Part shown: positions 25,054-38,962 of the stretch, piece after piece
How the letters are laid out: each line of letters starts with the position of its first letter
Numbering within the stretch: position 1 is the stretch's first letter
Source: Dasypus novemcinctus
Lineage: Eukaryota > Chordata > Mammalia > Cingulata > Dasypodidae
DNA length: 64,000 nucleotides
Assembly: GCF_030445035.2 (NCBI RefSeq)
Contig: NC_080680.1
Coordinates: 119,438,228-119,502,227, forward strand
Direction of reading: 5' to 3'
The notes under the pieces: model-generated
Databases searched by the model: none
Seen by the model: only the letters and a program-made list of their open reading frames with translations
What the model was told of the DNA's origin: nothing
Translations under genes and position numbers: made by a program

Positions 25054-25080
25054 CTTGAGCCGCATCTGCTTCCCTGCATG
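25054..25080 (-). repeat. Small DAS-type SINE head fragment
   Basis: The reverse complement reads GGGAAGCAGATGCGGCTCAA, the start of the DAS head. Only about 27 bases remain. Confidence 0.4.
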
Positions 25081-25089
25081 TGAAGTTGT

Positions 25090-28000
25090 ACATTTGAAGG
25101 CTGAGTTAGATTAGCTAACAATGGATACTATATATAATCTCCTATATAAAGGAGATTAAAATAATAATATAAAAGTGTTCAATTAAAACTGGAGGTAGCA
25201 GAAAAAAAGTGTGATTAAAAAAACAAAGAACAAAGAGCAAGTTATATGGATGAAAACAATTATAAACATGGTATGCATTAATGTAACTATGTCAATAACT
25301 ATTGTAAATGTGAATGGTTTCAATACACCAATTGAAAGACAGAGGCTGTCAGAGTGAATTTTAAAAAGAAGACTCAACAAAATATTGTCTATAAGAAACC
25401 CATCTTAAATATCAGGACACAGATAGATTAAAAGTCAAGATACTGAAAGATAAACCATTCTAACACTAATCAAAAGTAAACTGGAGTAACTAACTTAATT
25501 TTATACTTGGAAGACTTCACAATAAGGAAAATTACCAGGGATATTGGTAAAGTGTTCATTTCTCCATGAAGACATGGAGATCCTAAACACATATGCACCT
25601 AAGAACAGAGAATGAAAACACATAAGGCAAGAAGTGATTGGACTGAAAGGAAAAATAAACAAATTCACTATCACATTTAGAAATTTCTATGACTCCTTTT
25701 CAGTAATTGATAGATAAAGCAGGCAAAAAATTCAGTAGCAATTTATTTGACCTGAATAGTACTATCAATCAACTTGATCTAACTGACATTGATTACTTGC
25801 CCATCCAACACCAGCAGAATATACATTCTCAAGTTTACTTGGAAGAGTCATTCAAATAACATACATACTGGGCCATAAAATACAGTTTATCAAATATAAA
25901 AGAATAAAAATTATACAAAATAAGTTGTCAAACAGAATGGAATTAAGCTATAAATCAAAACAGAAAGAGAGCTAGAAATCCCAAAATACTTGGAGATTAG
26001 ACAATGCACTTCCAAATAACCCATGGATCATAAAAGAAATCTCAAGAAAAATAAAAAAAAATTTTTTTTGACTGAATGAAAATTAAAATACAAGTTATCA
26101 AAACTGTGGGTTGTAGTAACAGTAGTGCTTAGAGGGAAATTCTAACATTGATTATACACAAGAGGAGAAGAGAAAGATCTAAATTAAATAATCTGAGCTT
26201 CCATCTTAAGGAACTAGAGAAAGATGAAGAAATTAAGCCTAAAGTAAGGTGAAGAATAATTTTTTTTAAATTAGAGCAGAAATTAATGTAATCAAAGAAT
26301 ATCTATATAAATGGAGAGATATTATGTTTCTGTATTGACAGACTTAATATTGTTAATATACCAATTCTTTACAAATTGATCTATAGATTCACAATCTCAA
26401 CAATTTTGTAGATTTCAACAAAATGATTCAAAAATTTACGTGGAAACACAAAAGACCTAGGATAGCTGACACAAACTGAAGAAAAACAACAAAGTTGAGA
26501 ACTCATACAATCTGATTTCAAGATCTATTATAAAGCGACAATATATAATGCAGTATGATATTGGCAAAATAATAGAAAAGAACAGTGGGACAGAATAGAA
26601 CTCACAGAAATAGATCTATATAAAGTACAGTCAATTGATTTTTAACAAATACACAAGGGCAATAGAATGGAGAAAGGATAATGTTTTCAGCAATTGGCAT
26701 TGGAAAAATTAAATGTCCATATGCAAAAAAATAACCTTGACACAGACCTTACACATTACATAAAAATTTGCCCTGAATGGATCGCTGCAAAATGCAAAAA
26801 TTCTAAAACTTCAAAAACAAAACAGCAGAAAATCTAGATGATTTTAGGTTTAGTTAAGGGTTTTTAGCTACTGAAACATGATCCATAACGGAAAATGATG
26901 ATAAATTGCACTTATTAGATACAAAGTTCTGCTCTGTGAAAGAAACTCACCAGGAGAAAGCATTTTCAAAACACATATTTAACAATAGACATTTACCCAA
27001 CATAAATAAAGAACTAATAAAACTCAATCAGTGTTTAACTGTGGAGCAATGGAAGTGTTCCACAAGATCATGCAAAGATCAAATGTAGGACATGTTAAAT
27101 TACACCAAAAATGTATAAAAGTATATAGGTTAAAATGTAAACCATAATGTAAAACATAAGATAAATAAAAATTTAGAAAATTTTATAGTCTAAAATATAA
27201 ACCATAATGTAAACCCAAATGGAACCATGTATGAAAGCTATTGTTTCAATATCTGTACATCAGCTGCAACAAATATAATATGAACATGTAAAAAGATCAT
27301 TGTTTGGGAAGGGACAAAGGTTTGATGTTGGATATGTGGGAGTACCATATATTGTATATGTGAATTTCTGTGATCTAAAACTTAGGTGAATACAAACTTA
27401 ATAATTAGGAGAAAAAAAGAAAGGATGTAGATACTGAGGAAGAAATAGAAGAAATTGCCTTGCCGCTGTACATACAGGACAACACCTATAGTAGTGATAA
27501 AAGGCAAAATAGCAAAAACAAAGTTTTTTCATTTTTTGATACCCCAATTTATTTTTCCTTTATTTAATTTTTCTAAATTAGTGTGTATTCTATATCTAAA
27601 CTTTAAACCCATCACTAAATTCTATTTTACTATTAATGGAATCTGGCAATATATTAGGCTTCATTTTTAAAGAAGTTTTGGACTACAGAGAGGTTCAACT
27701 ATGGCAAGGGAAGAACACTGGTGTGGGGTGTTATTGATAGGGGGCACATGGTTGGGAGGGAGTTCTCCAGGGCATGTATACAGGGTACATAAAAATGTTG
27801 GGATATTTTCATAGTGGTTTCAGTTAAAAACAACTGAGGGAGTGCTGAATTCCCAGCCAGGGAGCTCTATCATATTCCCCAATGGAACAACAACAATCCC
27901 TCAAATGCAATGGCAAAGACCAATAAAGATGAATGGCCCAAAAATGAGCCCCTGATATTGATGACTATCCTTATGAGCCTGTGTGCCTGAAATATAAACT

Positions 28001-30170
28001 AGGTCTAGAGCTGCAGAGTGCCTAAGAGTTACCTCCTGAAAGCCTCCATGTTACTCAAATGTGGCCATTCACTAAGCCAAACACATTGTGTAAATGCATT
28101 ACCTCCCCCTCACCCCAGTGTGGGACATGACTCCCAGGGATGAGCCTCCCTGGTGCCAAGGGATTACTACCAAGCAGCAGCTGATGATGTAACCAAAAAA
28201 AGACCTAGAATAAAAGGGTCAACTTAGACCAGCAGAATATCTCAGCCTACATGTAATATCAGGTGTTAAAAACTGCTTTTTGACTTTGGATAAAAGGGGG
28301 AAATGGAAAGGACAAGTGAGTTTATATGGCTATGAGTCTCTAAAAAAGAGGGAAGTCATCAGAGAGGTAACACTTATGCACATCTCAGCAGGATACCAGA
28401 GATAGCCAAAGTAGATAGAAACCCAGGTACTGGTTCTCCTGAGTGCTACAGAGACCCACAGATTCTATGGTCATGGCAGATGACTCTGGAGTTCAGTGCC
28501 ATGTCAGTTGGCCCTACTTTGGAGTTTGTGTCCCTGAGTGTGATGGAGTTGGACTCAAATGTGACCTTTCCACACATGCCTCTTCTGTTACTTTTACTGG
28601 ACCTGTGGTTAGCATAGGGTTAGTGTATGCTCAGGAGACCTGAATCTCTGGACTGTCCAAGTGACAGTCAGGCCTGAGTCTCAGCAGATTTGCAACTCCT
28701 ACCCTCTGGTTTATTGGACTTACCCCAGCCAGCTAACAGGGAGGTAAAGAAGGTCAACCACCACACCAGGGAGCCAAAAGTACATACAACTGTAAGTAGG
28801 AGAATTGCATCCATCATCCATGTGGAATCTAAGCCCCCTCTTGATGTAGAAGGGAACTGGATATAACTATTCCAGGGTTCACAGGATGGAGGATTAGAGT
28901 ATGGATTAGAGTGGACTTGCTGGTGTTCTACTGGGGAACTATTGTGATTAGTAATGGAAGAAATTGTACCATTGATGTGGAGAAAGTGGCCATGGTAGCT
29001 GCTGATGGTAGGGAGAGGGAAGAAGAGATATGATTTGGGGGCATTTCCAGGATTTGGAGTTGTCCTGGGTGGTGCTGGAGGGACAGATGCTGGACATTGT
29101 ATGTCCTGCCATGGCCCACTGGGTGGACTGGGGGAGAGTATAGACTACAATGTAGACCACGGCCCATGTGGTGCAGCAATGCTCCAAAATGTATTCACCA
29201 GGTGCAGTGAGTGTGCCATGATGATGGAAGAGGTTGCTGATATGGGAGGAGTGCGGTGAGGGGGGTGTGGTATATATGGGGACTTCACTTTTTTAATGTA
29301 ATATTTAAAAGAAAATAAAGAAGAAGAAGAAAAAAACTCAACAGTAAAAACAGAGCATTCTATTTTTTTTAATGGGCCAAAGATCTAAATGGACACCTCA
29401 CCAAGAAAATATATAGATGGCAAATGAACCTATGAGGATACCCATCATTTATCATTAGAAAAATGCAAATTTAAAAATCAAGATCTACTACACACCTATT
29501 ACAATGGCTAAAAACCTAAAAATCTGGCAATATCAATTTTTGGTAAAGTTTAGAGCAATAGGAACTCTCACTTATTGTTGCTGGGAATGTAAAATGGCAC
29601 AGCCACTTTTGAATACAGATTGGCAATTTCTAACAATACTAAATACAGTCTTACTATACTTCCTAATAATAGCACTCCAGATTTTTATCTCATTTAAAAT
29701 CTTATGTCCATACAAATATATACAAGCAAATGTTTACAGCAGTTTGATCATAATCACTAAAAACTGGAAGTCATCATTATGGTTTTCAATAGGTAATTAG
29801 ATAAGAATAGTGAAGTTCATCCATAAAATAGAAAGCTATTCAGTGTTAAAAAGGAATGAACTCTCAAGCCATACAAATCCATGGGTTAATCTTGAATGCA
29901 TATTACTACATGAAGGAAGCCAATCTACAAATGCTACATACTGTATGACTACATCTATAATTCATTCTGGTAAAGGCAAAGCTATAGAGACAGTAAACCT
30001 ATCTGTGGTTGCCAGGCTTTGGGAGGGAGGAAAGAGGGTTGACTAAAGTGAAACCCAGGAGATTTTGTAGGGTGGTAACACTATTCTGTATGATTCTGTA
30101 ACAGCAGGTACATGACAAAACCCATAGATCGTTACTATAAAAGAGTAAACCTTAATGAATGCAAATTTTA
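25090..30170 (+). mobile_element. Old L1, internally deleted and split by a younger L1
   Basis: Coding DNA for an L1 ORF2 endonuclease region is visible from about 25,290 (GTGAATGGTTTCAATACACC) to about 26,290. The reverse-transcriptase part is missing. ORF2 resumes near 26,310 and runs to 27,031, is interrupted by the nested L1 at 27,032-29,334, and continues from 29,345 through the C-terminal region into a 3' UTR near 30,170. Stops are frequent throughout. The region 30,170-30,700 that follows has no clear assignment. Confidence 0.75.
27032..29334 (+). mobile_element. Younger 5'-truncated L1 tail nested in an older L1
   Basis: The insert is the same long L1 3' UTR as at 22,657-24,922, including ACATGACTCCCAGGGATGAG near 28,125 and a GA-rich/A-rich end. 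The old L1 reads AACTCAATCAG immediately before it (27,021-27,031) and AACTCAACAG after it (29,335-29,344), an imperfect target duplication. Short ORFs inside (for example 29,005-29,259) are UTR by-products. Confidence 0.85.
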
Positions 30171-30699
30171 AAAATAAATTATTTGGGAGGTCCCGAAATC
30201 CCAGAATGGAGGCCAGGCTGTGAGAAAATAATCTGCATAACACAGAATGAGACAACCTTGATGAAAAGGCTGAGGGGAAAGTATTCACCAAAGTGACTTT
30301 GAAAATGAGTGGAGACGGTAAGACTAACAGTAAAAGGATCTGCACTTAATAACATTGTGTTCTAGCTAATAAAGGGTTTTTCCCACAGGGCTACAAGTTA
30401 ATAATTCTGAAACTACTATAAATGTGTATTAGAACTGAACAGTTAATTAAAGGGATAGCCGATGGGGTCAGCCAGGTTTCTTATTGTTGAAGTGGAGGTT
30501 ACAGATGGGCAAGGTGAGAACAGTCCCTGTGGTAAGGGTTTCGAGTTGTAGACATCAGCATGAACTCATGTTTAGCTTAACATAGATAAAACAGATGCAC
30601 TTATAAATAGCTATCAATATGTGCACATGAATTAGTCAGTATACACACAAATATTCCCTTGGTCAGCTAAAAATCAATGACAACCCTGTAGCAAGGAGT

Positions 30700-31745
30700 A
30701 CTTCTATAGATCATGTCTAGCTTTTTAATATCATGCACCAATGAAAGGAACCAAGGATCTTTTAAGAACTGGTTAATTCTAGGACTGAGGCAGGAATTAT
30801 ACAAAATGAGTCTGGAGCATCTTCTAGTGCCAGAAGGTAAGGAAATGCTTTGAAACAAAACAAAACAACAAACCACATGATGGGAATATGCCAATGGGAC
30901 ATTTGAAGCCAATGGAAAGAGTATCAATGGCAAAATATGGAACCATTTGAGCAATAAAAGAAAGTAATATTGGATTATAATCCAATGTACAACATAAAGA
31001 TTCATGAATCCATAATAATATAAATAAATTATTGCATCAATATATATATGGGGGAGAATAGACAAACCCCCCCTGAAGAAGAATTCCAAACAATTTATTG
31101 AGATTCTCTGCTGTCAAGAAGATGAAGGATAATTCCTCCTCCAAAAGGTGGCCTGTAAAACTCTTCCAAAGAATACAGTATAGAAAGGGGGTAAAAGAGT
31201 TACTTTACAGTGGAAAAACATAACCATCACAATGATGCCAGGTGATCAAAGTCAGCGTCAGCAGTGGTGAGTCAGGTTGCTAGCTTGTTGAGAAGGGCAC
31301 TCTACCTCTGTGGTTTCCTCACAAAAACATATAACTCCCTCTAGTCTAATTATGATGAAAATAAACAAATCCCAGTTAAGGGACATTGGAAAAAATACCT
31401 GAACAATACCTTTCAAAAGTGTTACGCTCATGAAAAACAAGCCGAGTCTGAAAGACTGTCACAGCCAAGAGGAACCTTAGGGGACAGAGCAACATGGAAC
31501 CATGGATGTTATCCTGGAACAGAAAAGGACACTAGGCAAAAAACCAAGGAAATATGAATATAATATAGACTTCATTTATTAATAAAATATCAATATTGTT
31601 TCATTAATTATAATAAATGTACCATATTAATGTAAAATGCTAATAGTAAGTAAAACATGGGTGTGGGAAATATGAAAACTCTCTGTACTATCTTTGCCAT
31701 TTCCCTGTAAATATAAATCTATTCTAAAATTTAAAAGTTTATTAC
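30700..31745 (+). mobile_element. Ancient L1M-type 3' UTR
   Basis: TGTCACAGCCAAGAGGA, GGAACAGAAAAGGACACTAG and CTCTCTGTACTATCTTTGCC occur in the order I recall for the 3' UTR of old mammalian L1M subfamilies. It ends near TTTAAAAGTTTATT. It is non-coding. Confidence 0.6.
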
Positions 31746-31899
31746 AAGCATTAAAAAAAATGAGACACCCAAGAAGGGCTGATGGTGAGGTAGGAGGTTG
31801 AAAAACAACAATATTAAAATTCAAAAATAAAGAGTAGACAGATTATTTTAGACAAAAAGTACTATTTTCTGAATTATAAAATGAGATATGTGTAACAGA

Positions 31900-31985
31900 C
31901 ATTATTTAATTGTGTATCCCCATTTATAGATGAAGAAACCAAAGACATGAGGGATTGAGGGACTTCTGACTTGGTCAGATTGATA
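31900..31985 (-). repeat. MIR-like relic
   Basis: TATCCCCATTTATAGATGAA and GAAACCAAAGACATGAGGGA match the reverse complement of the conserved MIR core. The relic is short. Confidence 0.45.
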
Positions 31986-32071
31986 CTTTTCTAATATTTC
32001 TGGAATTCTACATAGAAACTAAGTTTTTTTTAAAGTTAACTGTTATCTGGAAATCCCTCCTTTTTTTCACC

Positions 32072-32300
32072 TAAGATTTATTTATTCACTCTTCCTCCTT
32101 CCCCTCCTCCCGCCCTGCTGTTTTTGCTGTCTATGTTGTCTTCTCTTCTCATTTTCTCTCCCTGGAGCCTCCTGGTGAAAAAGAAGAGAAAATCGTACCC
32201 ACGCTGCAAGCTAGCACCCTTCACAAATGAGTCATACAGCAAGATGATGACGCATCAAAAGAGAGACAACTGGAGAGTCAAGGTGAAGCAGCAGAAACCA
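32072..32300. repeat. Possible rearranged DAS-type SINE pieces
   Basis: At 32,072-32,160 the reverse complement resembles a DAS tail (AATAAATAAATCTT, G-rich run). At 32,235-32,270 the + strand has ACAGCAAGATGATGACGCAT, which resembles the DAS body. The opposite orientations suggest rearrangement or two insertions. Confidence 0.35.
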
Positions 32301-32399
32301 GGAACTGAGGTGGCACAATTGACAGGAAACCTCTCTCCACATCAGGATTCTGCAGACCGAATTCTGGTGAATCTTAGAAACTGAGTTCCCAAAGATGGT

Positions 32400-34450
32400 A
32401 TCATTGCTCTTAAGTTGTTCTAAAACTCTCTAGGAATTGTTAAAAGGCTTATATTTCTTCTGTTTTGAAATACACAAGTTCTTTTCATTTTTATTTTTCA
32501 AAATGTTCATATTAAAACAAATCCTTGGGATGCCTTTACTAAACCTAAAATACTAATAATATATCAATACTGCTTTTTAAGAAAAGGGATACCTCCTCCC
32601 TTATTTCTTTGTTAACATACATTTCTACAAGTAGCAAAGTATCATTCCACAAATGTATATTTGCATAAGGAAGCTTCCCTACGAAAATAATTCTTTCTTA
32701 TATATTTGCAATGGATGGTCTTTTGAACCCCTTTGCCATTATTTAAAGTAATTTGTACCTGTAAATAAAGGTAATGCATTATTTTTAAAAATTAAAGCTA
32801 AGAAATACCACAGCAGTCTGGGACTTCTGAAATATTCTGGAGTAATAGAATTTCATTATATTTCTGGAAATCATATTTGTCCCACAGGAATATTTTGAAT
32901 CTGGTAGACGATGAAAGCAAGCAGTGTTCTGTCCTTTCCCTGATACTCAGCTGAGATTTGGGATCTTCCTAACTCCTACTGCATTTCGGTGAATGACTTA
33001 TTGGTGCAAAAATCTTTTCCTAGAAACATAATCGAGAGTATTGCAGGGAGAAGATAACAATCTTTGGTTTTGAGGCTTGTTAAGGTGATACCTGCAAATG
33101 TAGTAACATAAGGCAGCTTTCTTTTTCCCACCAAAATCAGTTTATGTTCCAATGCTACAACGACTGGAATCAACAGTTGATACTGACAGCAGAAAAATTC
33201 CTCTAGAGACAGATCAATTGGTCTGCCTTTCCGTATGTCCCCAGCATTTGCACACATCAACAGAGTTTCTAATTAGCGTGGTTTGCTCACATCAATCTGG
33301 GGTTCCCTTTGCATTCAAAATCGCACAGGAATTCACCTCAGAGGTGCTTGGCCTCCCTCTTATCCTGATTAGCTCTTATACATAGCTACTTTTGCCTCGT
33401 ATCTGAACATTCATCTAATAAACTGTAGCCAGAAAACAAATTTGGCGTTCTTCCCACTCTTAGTGAGAGACATTGGCACTTACACAGAAAAGAACACATA
33501 GTTTTAGCAGGTTCTTTGAGCCTCCGTGGCATTCCTCTGGTGAAAAGTGATGTGATAATGAGAAATAATTTCTCTTTGATGTAAGACAAATGCATACACA
33601 TCAATCTAATATTAGCCCATAATTACATCCTTTGCATCATAGATAATGATTGTTGCCTAGTGCAAGGAGCAAGTGAGAATTCATTTTAGAGAGCTTGTAA
33701 GTTTTGTCATGTTATTATGAGCAGGGCTCAAAAGAGCAGGGTAGACATATGTCATCCACCAGGTCATGAAAATAGCTTTTTTAAGCAAAAGGTTTCTGGG
33801 TGACGGCATGGGCTAAAGTGGTATTTAACCTGCATTCAACTGCGTATCCTGTCGCTGTTCCTGCAGTTTCTAGATGAAGAAAAGCATTGAATATTCCAAG
33901 CAGGTCTGCTCACCGACATGCTATTAATGAATAGTGGCACCGCATCACGTTTAGAGGAGAACCAGACGAAGGAAGCTATTTATGTAACTTATTATTCCAG
34001 GCTACAAACCAAGAAGCAGTGGCTCTTTAATAGCCAGAGCCAAGAATTAGCCGAGCAAGGAATGTCTTATTCCTGACAAATCAATCTAGCGTTTCGCTTC
34101 ATTCCACTGGAGTAATTAAACATTTGTATCCAAGGGGATCCATAGGACATCGTGCATAACACATTTCAGCCGTCACCCACTACCATCTCTAAACAGCACT
34201 ATAGCCAAACGTTTCCAAAAATTACTACCGAGAGGGACTAGTGGAGCATCAGGCAGAATCCTTCATTGATTCATGTGGAAGAGCTCCACAGTGATGGGGT
34301 ATATTTTGTGATTGAAGTGAAGTAATCCACAACGTGTCCATAGGAACAAGCTACCTAAGGTTTTATCATATGTTCATAAAGAATTACTTTAGCTAGTATG
34401 AATTTTGTGGCCCACAGTTTTGACATAATGCATTAAATAAGGTTTTTTTT
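32400..34450. other. Single-copy DNA; candidate conserved non-coding element
   Basis: I recognise no repeat and no coding frame in this stretch. Between about 33,750 and 34,350 it keeps many CpGs without being GC-rich (for example CACCGCATCACG, AGCCGAGCAA, TAGCGTTTCGC, CAGCCGTCAC, TACCGAGAGG). It also carries TAATTA-type homeodomain motifs (CTAATTAGCG at 33,270, GTAATTAAAC near 34,113). Such CpG retention in AT-rich DNA can reflect constraint on an enhancer. That is inference, since conservation cannot be seen from one sequence. Confidence 0.4.
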
Positions 34451-35756
34451 TTGTGGCTGTTTAATTGTATTTGCAATGGTCAAAAGTAATAATGCTCATG
34501 ATTTAAAAATAAAATAATAGAGAATCTCTTTTAATTAAAAGATCTCCTGCTCTTCACTAATCACTACAAATCTTTTTTCCTAGATGTAAAAACCTACATT
34601 TAATGCTTTCTGGTTTTAAAATTTTTTCCAGTGGTTATTTCAATCTCTCTAAATGATATGTGTGTAGAGGTTTTATTGGGTTACTGATTTGATAAATTAT
34701 TTATTGACTTCCTACTGGGATAAATAAGAATTTAGCTTAATTACACTCCTCCTTCCTTACCTTCCTTCTCTCTCATATACCATTTATGCCTGATATAACA
34801 GGAGATCATTCCCTGAAATCCTTCAGAAATGAACCACCTCATATGAATCCTAAAAATTCTCCCTTATTATAGTTCATTTTCCCCATTATTTATTTTAAAC
34901 AAACAATAGCCTGGAATGACCAGAGATGTCTGGAATGTTTAAGAAATTCTGGTGGTGATAGTGAAAACAAAAGGCAAAGAAATTTGCCAAAAATTTAGTC
35001 ACTATCTCCATGTATATGACATTGCTAATAAGTGTCACATATCTGAACAACTAGGCCCTTAAAACTCATTTTTTTTAAAGCAATGGAAAAAAGAGTTATC
35101 TTGTGTGGTGAAGAAACTATAACTTTAGAATAAAAAATTTTAAAAAAGATCCTAAAAAAATTATAAAAATGGTACTTGGAACTTGGACTAACTTTTCCAC
35201 TGACAGAATTATATATGGATTTAAAAGGAGCTGCATTTAAAATAATTTAGATGGAAAGGAGGATGACATGCTCTGACAAACTGAGCTGGACGATTTGAAA
35301 TGTGGCTCCAATGGTGAAAAAAGACAGTGATGTAAGAGATGAAAGTAAAGAACCTAAATAAAATTGTTGGATAAAATCTGAGCATCAAGAAAAGAAAATC
35401 TGTATTTATCTCTGATTTATATAATATATTATAAAAATATGTTTTTCTGTTATTTATATATTTTTAAAATATGCAGCTCTATTAAGAAATTAAATATTAT
35501 GGAGATACAAATTAGCATATTCATCTATATTTCTAAATTTATGTGTAGTTCATCTGATCAAATTATTTTTTAAAGGAGCTTCTCATTTTAAAAATGAGGG
35601 ATTACCTTATATTCAAGTTCTATTAATTAACTCTGCACAGCGATTTTTTACTTTCTGTCTTCAGAGTCCAAATGCTTCTTTTTCACTTTGGAGGAAAAAG
35701 ATTTTCAATATGCAAGGTACAATGTGGGGAGAGAGGGAGGAGAGAAGGAGTGGGAA
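34451..35756. other. Single-copy AT-rich DNA
   Basis: No gene or clear repeat is seen. Confidence 0.5.
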
Positions 35757-35925
35757 CAGAATCCGGGTTCTTCCATTTAGTAACTATGTGATATGCCACA
35801 AGTTAAATAATATCTCTGGGCTTTATTATACCTAAAATGGGAATTATAATAGCATATCCCTCACAGGTTTGATGTGAGAGTTAGATAAAATAATCTCTGT
35901 AAAATTTTGAGATATTCAGGTTCAT
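35757..35925 (+). repeat. MIR SINE
   Basis: GTAACTATGTGATATGCCAC, AAATAATATCTCTGGGCTTT, AAAATGGGAATTATAATAGC and CAGGTTTGATGTGAGAGTTA follow the MIR consensus order (tRNA-unrelated core and 3' half) on the + strand. Confidence 0.7.
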
Positions 35926-38440
35926 TGCTAAGCCATTTACCAAAATGGGTAACACATTTCCTAAGTCAGGGAAGGGGGTAGTTGGGGATTAACATTTTGC
36001 TTGGGGAAAAAAAGAATATTTAAGATGCCTTATAGGTATCAAGTGATGATATGAAGTAAAAACTTTGCTATAAAAATCCAGAGTTCACAGAGCATTTAAG
36101 GAATGAAAGGAGAGCCGTTCATCAGCATGCAGGTGGCATTCTAAAGCAGGAGCCCAAAGAGAGGACCTGGGGAAAACTATTAGTTAAAGAAGAGAAAGGC
36201 TCTCAGGATAGATGCCCAGAGTTCTTCAGTACTGAAGATTGAGCGAAGTTGCCAGCTGAGAAGAGTTAAAAGTAGCAACAAGAGAGATGAAAGGAACAAT
36301 GAAGGAATGTCACAGCAACAGCATTAATCGAAATTCATTTGAAGATAACAGAAAATAAACTATCACTTTTAAGGGGAAGGGATTAAATACAGGCAATTAG
36401 CTGCTTAGGAATACGATGCTTGGGCTGGACCACCAGAAAAGACTCAGAACAAGATAGCTGAGATCCTGTCAAGCGAAGCACTTCACATGTCATAACCAGA
36501 TATCTGGTGAAACATGCAGGCATTTGTCCCAGCTGCTGACTTCTGCCACTACCTTACCTACAGTATGGAAATAAAAGCCATAGATCAATTGACTTTATAT
36601 TCAAGTCACACCTGTTAGATATACACATCAAAAAGAGTCCTTATTGCTCTATGCTCTGCTCCCTCTCTCAATTCAAATTCTAGTATATCTCATTGGCATT
36701 ACTTAAATCCCTACACCGATAAACTGGTGTATATGGAAGTCTGGGAAATGCAGTTTTCAGCTAACTACTGTGGTACGAGAAGGCAAAATAGAAAAATATA
36801 GGAACAGATATTAAATGAGTCAATTTATATTATCTATCAAAAGACCTAAGTGGAAAGAGTTATTTAAAAAAGAAATCAGTAGCCAGCTATATTCAAAGCT
36901 ACTAGTAAGGCAAGTAAGATGAAAACAGAAAGACAGCAATTGAATTTTATTTTATGAGAGGTTCTTAATAACCTCAGGAGTAGCCTTTGGATGTTGAAAA
37001 CTTTAGGGAGATGGAGTGGGTTGAAGAGTGAGTAAGAAGTCAAGAAATGGAGACAGTAAGTAGAAACAACTCATTCTAGGAGTGTTTCTGCAAGAAGAAG
37101 AACAGAACTGGGACAATAGATGGAGATGAATAGAGAAGTTAATACAAAGGTTTTAAATGTTGATTTTAAATGGGATTTGTCTGTAAACAGATAGAAACAA
37201 TTGAATAGTAAAGGAGAATGATGTAAGAGAAAAGGGGGCTAACTACAAGATGAAGTCACTAAGAAGATAAAAACACTGAAAAGAGGAAAGAGGGTAAAAG
37301 GAAAGGAAAAGACTATTCTTCCATGGAATTGGACAGAAGAGGGAATACAAGCACAAAGAAATTTCGCTGATTTGATCATGGGAAGTTGAGGGGGTTCTGA
37401 GCTGTTTCTCTTTTCTGCACAGAATAGGATGTGAAGTGAGCAGTGAGCAGGTGTTGGCTGAGTGAGATTTTAAAAGAGGTTAAGCATGAAATAGGCATCT
37501 TGGGGAGTGGAATGGCGAAATTACTATAGGGAAAATAAATATTTTTTGCCCATTAGGGGTATTTAGGTATGAAATTAAATGCCATTATTATTGAAATTAA
37601 ATAGCATAAAGTTTTGAGAAAACTTTAAATATTTTAATGTAGATATAGGAAATGGTTAGAGTTGGTTTTGATCAAAATCAGGGTTTCTCCAGAAAGGGAA
37701 AACAGTGGGAGGGAGGAAAAATGGATTCCAGAGTGCTTTCAATGAACTAGTTATAATAATGAATTGTGAACCTATTGGATAAGAAGAGAAATGAAGATAG
37801 AAGACGGGGAGGGATAGTGGGAAAGTTTGATGAATCAATAGATCAGGGGTCCCTATCCATGAGGCCAAATTTTGGAGTGGACCATTGGGAACAGAGGATA
37901 AATGGTAGTGGGCAGAGTGATGTCATTAAGATTATCTGTGATGAACAGGTCTATGATGTGACCACAGGAATGTGCAGCTGAAGTGAGTTTAGAAAAGCTT
38001 GACTGAAGTGAAGAGGCCAAAAACTAGATGATGGGCATGATGTATGGGTCATCTCAGTTTATTCACTATTGATAATAGTATCACAAATGGAGATTAAAAT
38101 CTGAGTCAATGAAAAAAATTTCATTAATAAGGCTAAATATTTTAGAGGACTAGAGATATACAATGAAAGTAATTTAGTAGGATTACTAAATCCACAGCGT
38201 GGACATCAAGCTGTGGTTATGATAGAGGAAGGAAAAAATATATATGCATAGCATATATAAATATCGACATAGATGCATGTACACACATTATACTGTGTTG
38301 GTAAGTAGGAATCAGCTCATCTGACATAAATATGAGAATGTTTTGGAATAAACGAACCATTACATGCAGCTTTGTTATAATCCTTCTAATTAAGACAAGC
38401 CACTCAAGGAAATTTAAAAATCCTACGTGTTTCTTAACGT
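35926..38440. other. Single-copy DNA, possibly with an ancient LINE relic
   Basis: No gene is supported. The part from about 36,960 to 38,060 is purine-rich (GAGATGGAGTGGGTTGAAGA) and may derive from an old interspersed repeat that I cannot name. Confidence 0.35.
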
Positions 38441-38449
38441 GTTGTCTCT

Positions 38450-38550
38450 CCTACAATTAATTCCTTGATGACATTGACTGTCTTATTGATCTTTATGTTC
38501 CCAGCAACTGGCACAATGTCAGGCACACTCAATAAATATTTGTTGAATTT
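38450..38550 (+). repeat. L2 3'-end relic
   Basis: TTCCCAGCAACTGGCACAAT and CACTCAATAAATATTTGTTG are the signature of the L2 3' end on the + strand. The DAS SINE inserted directly downstream. Confidence 0.6.
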
Positions 38551-38560
38551 AAAACTCTAA

Positions 38561-38952
38561 GAGGGAAGCAGATTTGGCTCAACTAATAGAGAGCCTGCCT
38601 ACCACATGGGAGGTTCAGGGTTCAAACCCAAGGCCTCCTGACCTATGTGGTGAGCTGGCTCACACACAGTGTTGTTGTGCACAAGGAATGGCGTGTCACA
38701 CAGGGGTATCCCCTGTGTAGGGGAGCCCCACATGCAAGGAGTGTACCCCTCAAGGAGAACCACCCCATGGGAAAAAAGCACAGCCTGCCCAGGAGTGGCA
38801 CCACACACACAGAGAGCTGACACAGCAAGATGGATTCTGGGTGCTGCTGACAAGAATACAAGCAGACACAGAAGAACACACAGCAAATGGACACAGAGAG
38901 CAGACAACAGGGGGGTGGGGGAGGGGAGAGAAATAAATTTTAAAAAATCTTT
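38561..38952 (+). repeat. DAS-type tRNA-derived SINE, complete
   Basis: It starts GAGGGAAGCAGATTTGGCTC and carries GGTTCAAACCC, the body phrases ACACAGCAAATGGACACAGA and CAGACAACAGG, a G-run and GAGAGAAATAAATTTT. The 10-bp duplication AAAACTCTAA lies at 38,551-38,560 and 38,953-38,962. Confidence 0.9.
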
Positions 38953-38962
38953 AAAACTCTAA

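Noticed and set aside
29005..29259. 84-codon glycine-rich ORF
   Set aside because: It lies in the repeated L1 3' UTR; equivalent regions elsewhere are not open in the same way.
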